The notes: generated by a model not told the origin, from the letters alone. Positions 7,690-15,226 are shown, numbered from the stretch's first letter. The stretch is 29,273 bases of DNA from Bacteroidales bacterium (GCA_024689285.1 JAILDR010000211.1:1-29273), one strand, 5' to 3'. Numbers and translations are program-made.

Positions 7690-8823
7690 ATGATCAAAAA
7701 GATTCGTTACAAGTTGGTCTACAACCGTGCCAGTTGCTTGAACCAAAGGGGCGAAGGCCTCATCCAGATCGAGGCTGAACAGCAGCATCGGAAAATCTAT
7801 TTTTCCACCCACACCTACGTCGTGCCTGAGCATTTCGCCCACGGATGCGTCGTCAACACAAAAAACGCCGACGGGCTCAATTTTGCCCTGTTTTCCATGA
7901 TTAGGGATATTGAGGGAATAGAGCTCGACTATATTAAAAAAGGTGTAGACGTAACGCTTCCTCTCCTGAAAGAGGCGGTCAGGTCTCATTTGTCGCCATC
8001 TGCCAAGCTCGTCGACTTCGGCAATGAGGTCGTGACGCAAAGCGAACGTAATATCCTGACCAAGCAAAACTACAAGACGCTGTTCAATAACCTGGAACGC
8101 TACAAGCCTGGAACCCTCGTCACCGACATCGACTATCAGTTTGTCGTATCGTATGACAAATGGCTTCGTGACAGTGGAATAGCACACAACACGCGCATCA
8201 GCCGTTTGCGGTTGCTTCGTGCCGTTCTTAATGAAGCCAAAAACCGCGACATCATCAGCACAAACCCGTTCGAGCGGTTCAAGATCCAACAGATGGTCAG
8301 CAAAAAGGGCTACATCACCCGCGAACAGCTCAGGCAGCTCGAAGCCATGAAGTTGAAAGGCTATGACGACATCGTGCGCGACGCTTTCCTTGTTGGGTGC
8401 TACACTGGACTGCGTTTCTCCGACGTCACCGCGCTGCGCCAGGAGCATATCGCCGACGGATGGCTTGTCATCGGGATGAAGAAGACTAAATTCACCGTAG
8501 AGATCCCCGTGGCCACGCTATTCGACGGGAAGCTGCTTGGACTCGTTGAGAAGTACGGCGGAAACATCGGACGCCTGACAAAGAAACTGGGCAGCAATTC
8601 GGTTGTAAACAAGACCCTTCGCCCGTTGCTCGATGCCGTCGGTGCCGACGCGAAGACCACCTTCCACAGCTCGCGCCACACCTTCGCCACGCTGCTTGGG
8701 CAACAGGGCGTCGACATCACTGTTGTGTCGAAGCTGCTGGGCCACCAGAAGCTCCAGACGACGCAGATCTATCGTGAAGTGGATCGCCAGGGCATTTTGC
8801 AAGCCGTAGGCTCCAGGGCGTAA
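7690..8823 (+). CDS. Tyrosine recombinase (integrase) 2, Bacteroidetes type with arm-binding domain
   Basis: A 377-residue recombinase from the ATG at 7690; the frame is open further upstream but overlaps integrase 1. The N-terminal part (about 1-90) resembles the arm-DNA-binding domain of Bacteroidetes integrases, the middle (about 110-190) the SAM-like domain, and the C-terminal part is catalytic: R242 (TGLRFSD), K265 or K267, H326-R329 (HSSRHTFA), H352 (LLGHQ) and nucleophile Y361 (QIYREV). All canonical residues are present. It may be the main integrase, with integrase 1 having another role, or the two may work together. The region downstream holds a hairpin and 10-bp repeats that could be its arm sites. 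Confidence 0.92.
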   Translation: MIKKIRYKLVYNRASCLNQRGEGLIQIEAEQQHRKIYFSTHTYVVPEHFAHGCVVNTKNADGLNFALFSMIRDIEGIELDYIKKGVDVTLPLLKEAVRSHLSPSAKLVDFGNEVVTQSERNILTKQNYKTLFNNLERYKPGTLVTDIDYQFVVSYDKWLRDSGIAHNTRISRLRLLRAVLNEAKNRDIISTNPFERFKIQQMVSKKGYITREQLRQLEAMKLKGYDDIVRDAFLVGCYTGLRFSDVTALRQEHIADGWLVIGMKKTKFTVEIPVATLFDGKLLGLVEKYGGNIGRLTKKLGSNSVVNKTLRPLLDAVGADAKTTFHSSRHTFATLLGQQGVDITVVSKLLGHQKLQTTQIYREVDRQGILQAVGSRA

Positions 8824-9041
8824 AAACACCCGTTTCATGGTCTATTGTTCAATGGTCGTTTTGCGGCCATTCGGGGAGGTGTGCGCTTTTTTGGAGCCTC
8901 AAAAATTTTTCCCGGTTTTGGGAATTTGGTAGATGAAGAATAATTCGGGAACAATTAGTTACAAAAACGTGTCTTTCTTATTATAAGATATTGAAAAACA
9001 AGATGTTTAATTGGCTTTTGACCGGTATAATACACAAAAAT

Positions 9042-9082
9042 ATTTGCCTATCCTTGCGCTATATAGGCAAGAATAGGCAAAT
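9042..9082 (-). terminator. Hairpin ending the structural operon; also three phased decamers
   Basis: ATTTGCCTATCCTTGC (9042-9057) pairs with 9067-9082 with one mismatch. On the minus strand the stem is followed by ATATTTTTG, so it fits a terminator for the leftward structural operon, whose last stop is at 9104. The right arm also holds three phased decamers ending in AGGCAA/AGGCAA/AGGCAC (9061, 9071, 9081), which resemble integrase arm-type sites. The rest of 8824-9103 shows only a weak 8-bp hairpin at about 8850-8870. Confidence 0.55.
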
Positions 9083-9103
9083 GTAGGCACAAAATTCGGG
9101 CGT

Positions 9104-10666
9104 TTATTGCACCAAATCTGCGGGGTTCCAGATCCTCAAATTTCCTGCTGTGTTCTTGGCCGCCACCTGGGTATAACTCACGTTGGCCGTGAATCCGATG
9201 GTTAGCCTGTTGGCATTCGTGCCCGCTGTTCCATTAAGAATTTGTGCGTTCTGCACTTGTGCGTTTTGACTTGATCCACCAGTCACCGTGCAATATTGCA
9301 CGCCGTCGAAAACAGTGATATAACGGCAGTAGTTCCCGAACGAGTTACTACCACAATCGTTCCCGAACGAGTTGCTGTAGCAATAGTTCCCGAATGTATT
9401 GCTTCCACAATTGTTCCCGAACGAGTTACTGTAGCAACTGTTCCCGAATGTGTTGATGCCGCAATTGTTCCCGAACGAGTTGTTGTAGCAGTAGTTCCCG
9501 AACGAATTATATTGGAAACCGTTCCCGAACGTGTTTTGGTAGCAATAGTTCCCGAACGAGTTACTGTTGCAACCGTTCCCGAACGAATTATATCTGAAAT
9601 CGTTCCCGAACGTGTTTTGATAGTTGTTGTTCCCGAACGTGTTTTGATAGTTGTTGTTCCCGAATGTGTTGCTGCCGCAATTGTTCCCGAATGTATTGCT
9701 TCCACAATTGTTCCCGAATGTGTTAGAATGGCAGTTGCCAAGGAAGCGATTGTTATTGCAATACGAGTAATCGTCAGCATACTGGGTATCGGACAAATCC
9801 GTGTAGCAGTTGAAAAACACGATGTTGTTCAGCATCTTCGCCATTTCACCCTTTCCAGAAGCGTACTCGTCCGTGGCTTCGGTCAAGTGGTTGTCGTAGC
9901 ATGCTATTTCGTTTCCTTCGTCGTTCTTCAATCCGAGGTGTGCGACGACTGTATAATCGAACCACTCGCCACTTTCCAAATCTTTCAGTGCGAAGGTGTA
10001 GAAATAGCCGGTGTCTTCTCCATAGGTTGCTTTACTCAAAACGTTGTTGTCTTGTAAGTCTTTGGCACCGTAGTAGTAGCCATAGCTGTTGTCGGCGTTG
10101 TCAACAACAAGATAGGGGTGATCCTGGTCTGCCGTGACTGCCCACCTCTGGAACATGATATTCTTGAAGTCGTAGGGACACTCGTTGCCCCACTCGTCCT
10201 TCATGTAGTAGACCACGCCACGGCCATCCTGGTCGTCGGCCCAGACGAAGCGGTCGGTGTCGTTGTCGAGGCAGTATTTCAACAACCAGTTTTCCAGCTT
10301 GCAGTTCTGGAAGTAGGTGTCGCCAGCGTGATGGGCGGCATAGGCGTCCTCGTTGAGCGTTGTTGCGCTGTCGGCACGAACGATGATGTCGAACCGGTTA
10401 TTCGCCGCCTGCGTGTTCGCTTGGGTTGTAGTACAGGTGTAGTTTATGATGCGATACCACATTCCCGGCACCAGGTTTCCGCCGTTTCTCAACGTGACCA
10501 GTTCGGAATAGGTGATTTCTTCGACATGGGAAATGGTCTGAAGAGCCGCGTTTATGGCTGCATTCACGGCCACACCGCTTTGGGCATTGGTGGAATTGGG
10601 GTCAAATTCTTGGTCGGCGGCCACTTGCAAGGGTCGCTGGTTGAGCTCGTATTTTGGTATTCCCAT
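9104..10666 (-). CDS. Spike / receptor-binding fibre with fifteen 9-residue FGN repeats
   Basis: A 520-residue protein. The N-terminus carries a motif common in phage fibres (DPNSTNAQSGVAVNAAI, about 22-38). A globular part rich in aromatic and acidic residues follows to about 300. Then come fifteen tandem 9-residue repeats of the form xN(S/T)FGNxCx, each spelled by a 27-bp DNA repeat (TTCGGGAAC = FGN). The repeat predicts a regular beta-solenoid, with Cys, Tyr, Phe, Asn and Gly varying at fixed positions. A C-terminal domain after GVQYCTVTGGSS (about 75 residues) may trimerise or cap the fibre. It is the last gene of the structural operon, three bases after the preceding gene. Attachment to the host surface is the likely role. 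Confidence 0.75.
   Translation of the reverse strand: MGIPKYELNQRPLQVAADQEFDPNSTNAQSGVAVNAAINAALQTISHVEEITYSELVTLRNGGNLVPGMWYRIINYTCTTTQANTQAANNRFDIIVRADSATTLNEDAYAAHHAGDTYFQNCKLENWLLKYCLDNDTDRFVWADDQDGRGVVYYMKDEWGNECPYDFKNIMFQRWAVTADQDHPYLVVDNADNSYGYYYGAKDLQDNNVLSKATYGEDTGYFYTFALKDLESGEWFDYTVVAHLGLKNDEGNEIACYDNHLTEATDEYASGKGEMAKMLNNIVFFNCYTDLSDTQYADDYSYCNNNRFLGNCHSNTFGNNCGSNTFGNNCGSNTFGNNNYQNTFGNNNYQNTFGNDFRYNSFGNGCNSNSFGNYCYQNTFGNGFQYNSFGNYCYNNSFGNNCGINTFGNSCYSNSFGNNCGSNTFGNYCYSNSFGNDCGSNSFGNYCRYITVFDGVQYCTVTGGSSQNAQVQNAQILNGTAGTNANRLTIGFTANVSYTQVAAKNTAGNLRIWNPADLVQ
9333..9737 (-). repeat. Tandem 27-bp repeats, 15 copies, inside the spike gene
   Basis: The plus-strand string TTCCCGAA recurs at exact 27-base steps from 9333 to 9711, fifteen times. 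The copies vary mainly in the codons next to the FGN core. Such an array can gain, lose or shuffle units by recombination. Confidence 0.95.
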
Positions 10667-10669
10667 AGC

Positions 10670-10945
10670 TTAAAGGTATTTGTAGGTTAAACTTGCGCGG
10701 TTGGTCCAGGAGCCCGTTGCCCAGGCGATGGTGATATTGGTTGAGGTTCCGTCGTCGACGATGACGGTGCGCATGATCTTCCACGTTTCGAGGTCGTCGG
10801 TGGCCGGGTCGGTCGACGGCACGGGGGCCTTGCCGCCGTAGATCGTCGTCGTGGTGGTTCCGTTGCTCGTGGAACTGGTAATTATTTGCTTGGCAAAGCC
10901 TTCACTCACGAGGCCGGCCATTTCTGCGTTGTTGATGAAATGCAT
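10670..10945 (-). CDS. Small virion-associated protein of unknown fold
   Basis: A 91-residue protein, no membrane span. It begins MHFINNAEMAGLVSEGFAKQ, followed by a threonine/serine-rich beta-like section and a C-terminus ending in LTYKYL. It sits three bases before the spike gene and just after the LPD1-like gene. That placement suggests a base, connector or chaperone for the spike, but no family is recognised. Start context is CAACCATG, the AACCATG pattern seen at many starts in this operon. Confidence 0.65.
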   Translation of the reverse strand: MHFINNAEMAGLVSEGFAKQIITSSTSNGTTTTTIYGGKAPVPSTDPATDDLETWKIMRTVIVDDGTSTNITIAWATGSWTNRASLTYKYL

Positions 10946-10957
10946 GGTTGTATGGTT

Positions 10958-11911
10958 TTATTTGGTTTGCTTTTTCTGTTTGCTTGCTGATTTCGCGGCT
11001 TCGCCTTTCTTCGGTGCGGCTTTCGCAGCGGCCTTTTTTGCCGGCTTCGCTTTCTTCACCTTCTCGGGGTTCACCACATCGAGATCCATGAAAGCCTCGG
11101 TCTTCTTGCCGCTGAGCACCAGACCTATATTCTTCATCAGCTTGTCGCCGGTGGGTAGCACCTTCTTGAAGTCGGCCTCGGTGAGGTACTGCGGTTTGGT
11201 GGTGTATTCGGTCCACGATTTTGCAAGGAAACCGTTGCTTTGATGCGCCTTTCGCAAGGTGTAGCAGCACCATTGCTCGAAATAGCGGGCAAACACCTCT
11301 GTGTTGTAGTGCCAATAGTCGCTGGCCTTAGCGAGGCGCTTGAAACTGTCGGTCATCTTGATCTCGCGGATCAGCTTGCGCATGAGCAGGCGGCACGTGC
11401 CTCCGGTGTTGTCCTCTGGGAACTTGGCCATGCTGCGGCCTGCCGACAGGGCGGCGTGGTTCTTGTTTTGGTCGATCAGCATTCCCACGTTATAGTCGAG
11501 GGCGTGGCCGTATTCGTGTGCCATGCTTTGCCCGCCTTTGTTCTTGGTCAGGTTGATCATGTTAAGCATCGGCTCGTAGTGCGCCTTTACGTTGCCTCCA
11601 CGGCCACGGGCGCCGAAAGCGATTCCGATCTTGTAGTTGACGCCCAGGTTGTCGGTTTTCAGCATCCACGACAGGTCCCTGAGTGAATCCTTGGCGGCCA
11701 ACACGAAGTCGTAGCGGTCCTCGTTGTTGACGTAACGCCCGAACTCGAAGCCGTGGAGCTTGTATTCCTGGATCAACGCCTTGAGGTCTACGTCGTCATC
11801 AAATTGGACGAACGACGACCTGTGTTGCTTTACGCCACGTTCGTCCCAGTAGTCACGAAGACGACCGCCGACGCTTACGCTTGCATTGGTGTCATTGATC
11901 TTCTGTTTCAT
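10958..11911 (-). CDS. LPD1-like zinc metalloprotease-fold protein with Lys/Ala tail
   Basis: A 317-residue protein from the ATG at 11911, which overlaps the stop of the preceding 41-residue gene. The centre matches the LPD1 (large polyvalent-protein-associated) domain pattern: HGFEFGRYVNNEDR, IAFGARGRGG, AHYEPMLNMINLTKNKGG and the HExxH-type motif AHEYGHALDY (H132, E133, H136). LPD1 usually appears inside giant phage or plasmid polyvalent proteins that may enter the cell with DNA. Here it stands alone in a virion gene cluster. The last 38 residues are a histone-like tail of lysine and alanine (KKAKPAKKAAAKAAPKK), suited to binding DNA. Role inferred: a virion protein that accompanies the genome. 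Confidence 0.7.
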   Translation of the reverse strand: MKQKINDTNASVSVGGRLRDYWDERGVKQHRSSFVQFDDDVDLKALIQEYKLHGFEFGRYVNNEDRYDFVLAAKDSLRDLSWMLKTDNLGVNYKIGIAFGARGRGGNVKAHYEPMLNMINLTKNKGGQSMAHEYGHALDYNVGMLIDQNKNHAALSAGRSMAKFPEDNTGGTCRLLMRKLIREIKMTDSFKRLAKASDYWHYNTEVFARYFEQWCCYTLRKAHQSNGFLAKSWTEYTTKPQYLTEADFKKVLPTGDKLMKNIGLVLSGKKTEAFMDLDVVNPEKVKKAKPAKKAAAKAAPKKGEAAKSASKQKKQTK

Positions 11912-12033
11912 TTGCAGCTTCCTTTTCTCGTTTTGTGGGTCTTGGCCTTGCGGCGTTTTGGGGTTTTCTTGGCGGCTGCCATGGTTTGTTCGTTCGGCTT
12001 GAGCTTTGCGATGGGTGATTTGAGTTTCAGCAT
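11908..12033 (-). CDS. 41-residue highly basic peptide
   Basis: A short gene read as MLKLKSPIAKLKPNEQTMAA followed by KKTPKRRKAKTHKTRKGSCK. About 40 percent of residues are Lys or Arg, almost none acidic. Its stop shares ATGA with the start of the LPD1-like gene and it has the AACCATG start context. Small basic peptides of this kind neutralise packaged DNA in many viruses. That role is inferred from composition and place only. Confidence 0.6.
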   Translation of the reverse strand: MLKLKSPIAKLKPNEQTMAAAKKTPKRRKAKTHKTRKGSCK

Positions 12034-12045
12034 GGTTGTAGGGTT

Positions 12046-12528
12046 TTATTGTTTCTTGATGTCGATGCGAAAAAGATAGATGAAGATCCAAAGGCCGACA
12101 CCTATGCCGAAGATCCAGATGAGGAATCCAGGCCAGAAGCGCGTGCCATGGCTTTCTCCGGTCTTGGGCTCGGTGATGGCCACCTGGGCGAGGCGCACGG
12201 TGTCCTGGTAGTGGAACTTTTGCGGAGCGGCCACGAAACCGACGCGCAGTGCGCTATCGGGCTGGCGCAGGCTAACCACGACGGTCCCGTGATCTGTGGC
12301 CGCATAGACTGTCTCCCCGTTGAGCACCTTGGCCATGGGCACCAGTGTCGCGTCGGCAAAGGCCGGGGCGGTGAGCACCGTGTCGATCGGGTGCGCTTTC
12401 AACTGCACCAGCTCAGGGCACAGTGCCACCGCTCGGCGCACCAGTCGCTCGGCGCACCGTTGGGCCGAGCAGCCGGTCATCACGATGAGGGCCGCAGCAA
12501 GGAGGAATATTTTGAGGCTCGTTTTCAT
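12046..12528 (-). CDS. One-piece spanin (u-spanin) candidate
   Basis: A 160-residue protein with an N-terminal lipoprotein signal (LLAAALIVMTGC, lipid-anchored Cys20) and a C-terminal membrane span (131-153, GFLIWIFGIGVGLWIFIYLF) ending in KKQ. The region between is periplasmic, beta-rich and about 110 residues long. A lipobox plus a C-terminal span is the layout of unimolecular spanins such as T1 gp11, which link inner and outer membrane and fuse them in the last step of lysis. It overlaps the next upstream gene (a holin-like protein) by four bases, and an M15 peptidase precedes that, completing a lysis cassette. Confidence 0.65.
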   Translation of the reverse strand: MKTSLKIFLLAAALIVMTGCSAQRCAERLVRRAVALCPELVQLKAHPIDTVLTAPAFADATLVPMAKVLNGETVYAATDHGTVVVSLRQPDSALRVGFVAAPQKFHYQDTVRLAQVAITEPKTGESHGTRFWPGFLIWIFGIGVGLWIFIYLFRIDIKKQ

Positions 12529-12785
12529 TTCTTCAGTCTTTCGATTTCGGTTTTCAGTCTTTCGATTTCAATGTTGCCAGCGTCGATGCTGACGCGCAAG
12601 TCGCTGTTTTCCTGGCGTAGCTCCAGCATTTTTTTGTAGAGGTCGGCATTTTGCTGCACCAGCATGTCGATGGTGGTCTGCATGGCGTTGATGGCGCCGT
12701 TCTTGCGCATCCTGGCTCCGGCCAACCACGAGACGACGCCCGTGACCGGCACCAGGAAAGTTGTTATCCATTCGTAGGTTGTCAT
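12525..12785 (-). CDS. Holin-like membrane protein with coiled coil
   Basis: An 86-residue protein. One membrane span at about 5-24 (WITTFLVPVTGVVSWLAG) is followed by RMRK and a long amphipathic coiled coil to the C-terminus (about 34-86, NSDLRVSIDAGNIEIERLKT). It lies between the M15 peptidase and the spanin candidate, overlapping both by four bases, so it is the natural candidate for the lysis pore or its regulator. Small span-plus-coil proteins of this type are frequent in Bacteroidetes prophages. No family is assigned. Confidence 0.6.
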   Translation of the reverse strand: MTTYEWITTFLVPVTGVVSWLAGARMRKNGAINAMQTTIDMLVQQNADLYKKMLELRQENSDLRVSIDAGNIEIERLKTEIERLKK

Positions 12786-13453
12786 AGCAGTGAATTGATT
12801 TTGGTCGTCCAGGTTGTCGTGATGTCATGATAACCAGTTCCGTCGAACTTGTAGTAATAGATCTTGTGGCGCATACGCGGACCATACGAGATATGGATCC
12901 ACTTGTTTCCGCCCTTGATTTCGATAATTACCTGGTCGAAGTTGCCGTGTCGCATGGCGGCGTCGAAGATGCCGCGGAGCGATCCTCCGGATGCCGGCAC
13001 GATGTCGGCAGCCTCGCCCAAAGTGTGTTGCGATCCTTGCACTGCACCACTGCCGTGTGTACGGAGATAATCATTGAGGGCAGGGCTTCTATATCCACTG
13101 CTGACGATGATCGGCTTACCGTAGAGACGGCGGATGGGATCCAGACAGTTGACCACGAGGCTTTCGAGCTTCGCACGGATCTCGGGCGTCGGCGTATTGT
13201 CGATGTTATGGGCCGCGGCGGTTGCACTGCGACACAACTCGTTGATGGTGAAATACTGCATTCCCATGATTTCCTTGGTTTTGTCGATTACTGTTTGCAC
13301 GGCGCCTGTCACCAAGTTGCCACCCGAGGAAGGCAGTCCGAGGATGACGTTTTCGCGGCGGCGTCGCGTGAGCCACCACACCAGGGCGGCGAGGCCTGTT
13401 GCGGCCACCACCAACCCTGATATGATCAGCGTGCGTTTCGTTGGTTTGTCCAT
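12782..13453 (-). CDS. Membrane-anchored M15 peptidase (cell-wall hydrolase)
   Basis: A 223-residue protein. The N-terminus has the anchor found in several neighbours (MDKPTKRT, then a span at 9-29, then RRRRE). The catalytic domain (about 65-200) is a Peptidase_M15 zinc enzyme, which cuts D-amino-acid-containing peptidoglycan cross-links. The visible zinc ligands are H143 and D150 (SQHTLGEAADI) and H187 (KWIHISY), with SSGYRSPALN as the typical upstream motif. By the positive-inside rule the enzyme faces the cytosol or the virion interior. It may act in genome entry, in lysis, or both. Confidence 0.85.
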   Translation of the reverse strand: MDKPTKRTLIISGLVVAATGLAALVWWLTRRRRENVILGLPSSGGNLVTGAVQTVIDKTKEIMGMQYFTINELCRSATAAAHNIDNTPTPEIRAKLESLVVNCLDPIRRLYGKPIIVSSGYRSPALNDYLRTHGSGAVQGSQHTLGEAADIVPASGGSLRGIFDAAMRHGNFDQVIIEIKGGNKWIHISYGPRMRHKIYYYKFDGTGYHDITTTWTTKINSLL

Positions 13454-13456
13454 GGC

Positions 13457-13687
13457 TTATGCGTGCTTGGCCTCGCGCAGGGCTCGCTTCCAGCGGGCCG
13501 TTGGCGTGGCGCCGTACATTTGTTTGTAGACACTTGACGCTTCCTTGGCCGCCGTGGTCACTTTCTTGCCTTGGCGGCACTTGGTTTTCAGCATCTTCTG
13601 GTATGTGGCTTTCTGCTCGTCGTAGATGGACACGGCCTTCTTGGTGACGGCTGAGGCCTTTGCCGGTTTGGTTCTCTTCTTGGTCAT
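13457..13687 (-). CDS. Basic 76-residue virion-type protein
   Basis: A soluble lysine-rich protein (MTKKRTKPAKASAVTKKAVS...) with no membrane span. A predicted helical middle (YDEQKATYQKMLKTK) is followed by a C-terminal helix ending WKRALREAKHA. It precedes the M15 gene by three bases. The composition recalls genome-binding virion proteins. No family is recognised. Confidence 0.6.
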   Translation of the reverse strand: MTKKRTKPAKASAVTKKAVSIYDEQKATYQKMLKTKCRQGKKVTTAAKEASSVYKQMYGATPTARWKRALREAKHA

Positions 13688-13699
13688 GGTTTTTGGGTT

Positions 13700-13849
13700 T
13701 TAGAGGTCTTTAACGATTTTGACGATCATCGCCCCAAGGGCGACGACGGCGAGCTCGACGGCGGCCAGCATGATAATGGAGCTGCGCTCGATCTTCACCG
13801 GCACACCGTCTTTGTAGTTCTCTAACAATATGGCTATCTGCTCGTTCAT
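13700..13849 (-). CDS. 49-residue membrane peptide
   Basis: A short gene with a soluble N-terminus (MNEQIAILLENYKDGVP, then VKIERS) and a C-terminal span (about 25-43, IIMLAAVELAVVALGAMIV) ending in KIVKDL. The ATG at 13849 has the GCCATG context and the gene fits exactly between its neighbours (13 and 12 bases). It is a probable virion membrane component. Confidence 0.6.
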   Translation of the reverse strand: MNEQIAILLENYKDGVPVKIERSSIIMLAAVELAVVALGAMIVKIVKDL

Positions 13850-13861
13850 GGCTGCAGGGTT

Positions 13862-14209
13862 TTAGAGGCTCAGCACCTGGTTGAGGATGGAGTTATAGGT
13901 GGCGTCGTCGATCTGGTTGGCGCTCCAGAGCGCGTAGTCGGCTTCGATGACGGTCTGCTGGGCCAGCGTGCGCCCGTTGGCGGTTGCTTTGTCGGAGATG
14001 GCCTGCTTGTGGGCGTCGTCCCAGGTGGTGTTGATGATGTCGACCATCGAGGTGAGGGCGTCCTTCACGTCCTTCGTCGTGTCGAGCTTCGAGATGATCG
14101 ATGCGGTGCTGTTTTTGCCGCCCTTGCGGATGAAGACGAAATAGACGATGGCGGCCACAACGAGCACGGCGGCCACGATGATGAGGATTTTCTTTGTTGT
14201 CGGTTTCAT
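13862..14209 (-). CDS. Small virion membrane protein, paralogue of the gene at 18755
   Basis: A 115-residue protein. N-terminal anchor MKPTTKK, a span at about 8-27, then IRKGGK. A helical domain follows with the segment GRTLAQQTVIEADYALW. The protein at 18755-19150 has the matching segment GRTYEQQLVIEALYAYHY at the same distance from its C-terminus, so the two are probably duplicated genes. No outside family is recognised. Placement among capsid genes suggests a virion membrane role. Confidence 0.65.
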   Translation of the reverse strand: MKPTTKKILIIVAAVLVVAAIVYFVFIRKGGKNSTASIISKLDTTKDVKDALTSMVDIINTTWDDAHKQAISDKATANGRTLAQQTVIEADYALWSANQIDDATYNSILNQVLSL

Positions 14210-14243
14210 GGTTTCTATTGGTTTTGGTTGGTTAGTTTACTAT

Positions 14244-14681
14244 TCATTGATCGATCGAGGCGAGGTATTCCCACATCTCCACCGATATGCCGTCGCCACG
14301 GTATTCGTGGAAGTGGTTACGCACGGTATCGGCCACTACGCATTTGGCCACGAAAGCAGCCGAGGTGTCTCCTTTCAGCGCGGCCATGTCGTAGTATTTC
14401 CGCGGATCGATGATGAAATAATGCCTCGACGTGTCCTTGATGGAATCATAAGTGATGTATTCCAGCGGCGACACGGTGGACAGGATGGGCTTCATGACCT
14501 CGTAGATCTCTCCGTAAACCTCGCTGAGGTCGTCGGCGTCGATGTTGAAAACGACCGAGGCCTGCTCTATCTTCGCCTTACTGCTACGGCGTTTCCACAA
14601 GAGCCACAGCACCACGCACACCACAGCTATTCCGGCTGCGATGATGATGGTGCGTTTGGTTTTGTTGTTGGTCTTGCTCAT
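14244..14681 (-). CDS. Small virion membrane protein
   Basis: A 145-residue protein with N-terminal anchor MSKTNNKTKRT, a strong span (about 12-29, IIIAAGIAVVCVVLWLLW) and KRRSSK. The rest is helical and acidic, with DADDLSEVYGEIYEVM and a C-terminal segment SAAFVAKCVVADTVRNHF that loosely resembles the shared segment of the 13862 and 18755 proteins. The same anchor layout recurs in at least four genes here. Confidence 0.65.
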   Translation of the reverse strand: MSKTNNKTKRTIIIAAGIAVVCVVLWLLWKRRSSKAKIEQASVVFNIDADDLSEVYGEIYEVMKPILSTVSPLEYITYDSIKDTSRHYFIIDPRKYYDMAALKGDTSAAFVAKCVVADTVRNHFHEYRGDGISVEMWEYLASIDQ

Positions 14682-14692
14682 AGGTCATGCGT

Positions 14693-15226
14693 TTAGAAGT
14701 CAGGTGTGATGCCGTGGTTGGTGAGGATGTTGCGGCAACGCTGCAGCTCGCTGCTGGTAAGCTCGGCATGGAGCGCTCCGGGCAATGTGCTCACCGTTCC
14801 TGGGTTAATCCAGGTGGCAAAGTCGCTCGTGGCCTTGTAGATATTAATCCATTCCTGCTTCAGCTTCAGATAGTCGTCTTGCGTCCTCAGTGCTCCCAGA
14901 ACAGCATAAACCTCGTCCTCGTCGGTACCGGTGGGAAGGTTGAGAATGAGTATCTGGGCAGCGCCTAGCGACTTGTGTTCGACCGTGGCGTCCCACAGGC
15001 GTTGTGCGAGCTCCGCGAAGTCGAGGCCAGGCGTGAGGTTGGCCGGATTGGGATTAGGCTTGTTGATCTCGTCGCGCACCGTCTTGATGGACGACTTGAT
15101 CTTGCCAGCAATCCAGACAGTAACCAGGATGGCGACGATGACAAGCACGCCCACAGTGATCGCGTTTGACGGCTTGCTCAGCCATTCCACAGAAGACTTG
15201 AATTTTCCTGATATATTCTTGCTCAT
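14693..15226 (-). CDS. Membrane protein with annexin-like repeat
   Basis: A 177-residue protein from the ATG at 15226, which overlaps the stop of the next gene by four bases. A basic N-terminus is followed by a span (about 21-40, NAITVGVLVIVAILVTVWIA) and a soluble domain. Residues about 97-175 follow the pattern of an annexin repeat: GTDEDEVYAVLGALRT, then a helix with YLKLKQEW, then ALHAELTSSELQRCRNIL. Annexin repeats bind membranes through calcium in eukaryotes; in bacteria the role is open. The annexin call rests on this pattern only. Confidence 0.6.
   Translation of the reverse strand: MSKNISGKFKSSVEWLSKPSNAITVGVLVIVAILVTVWIAGKIKSSIKTVRDEINKPNPNPANLTPGLDFAELAQRLWDATVEHKSLGAAQILILNLPTGTDEDEVYAVLGALRTQDDYLKLKQEWINIYKATSDFATWINPGTVSTLPGALHAELTSSELQRCRNILTNHGITPDF

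Noticed and set aside
9333..9737. CRISPR array
   Set aside because: The 27-bp units are contiguous without spacers, lie in frame inside a protein gene, and no cas gene is present.
9296..10057. Long plus-strand frame opposite the spike gene
   Set aside because: It is a shadow of the 27-bp repeat: the opposite strand reads as an equally regular but implausible VPERV-type repeat, while the minus strand gives a proper fibre protein in operon context.
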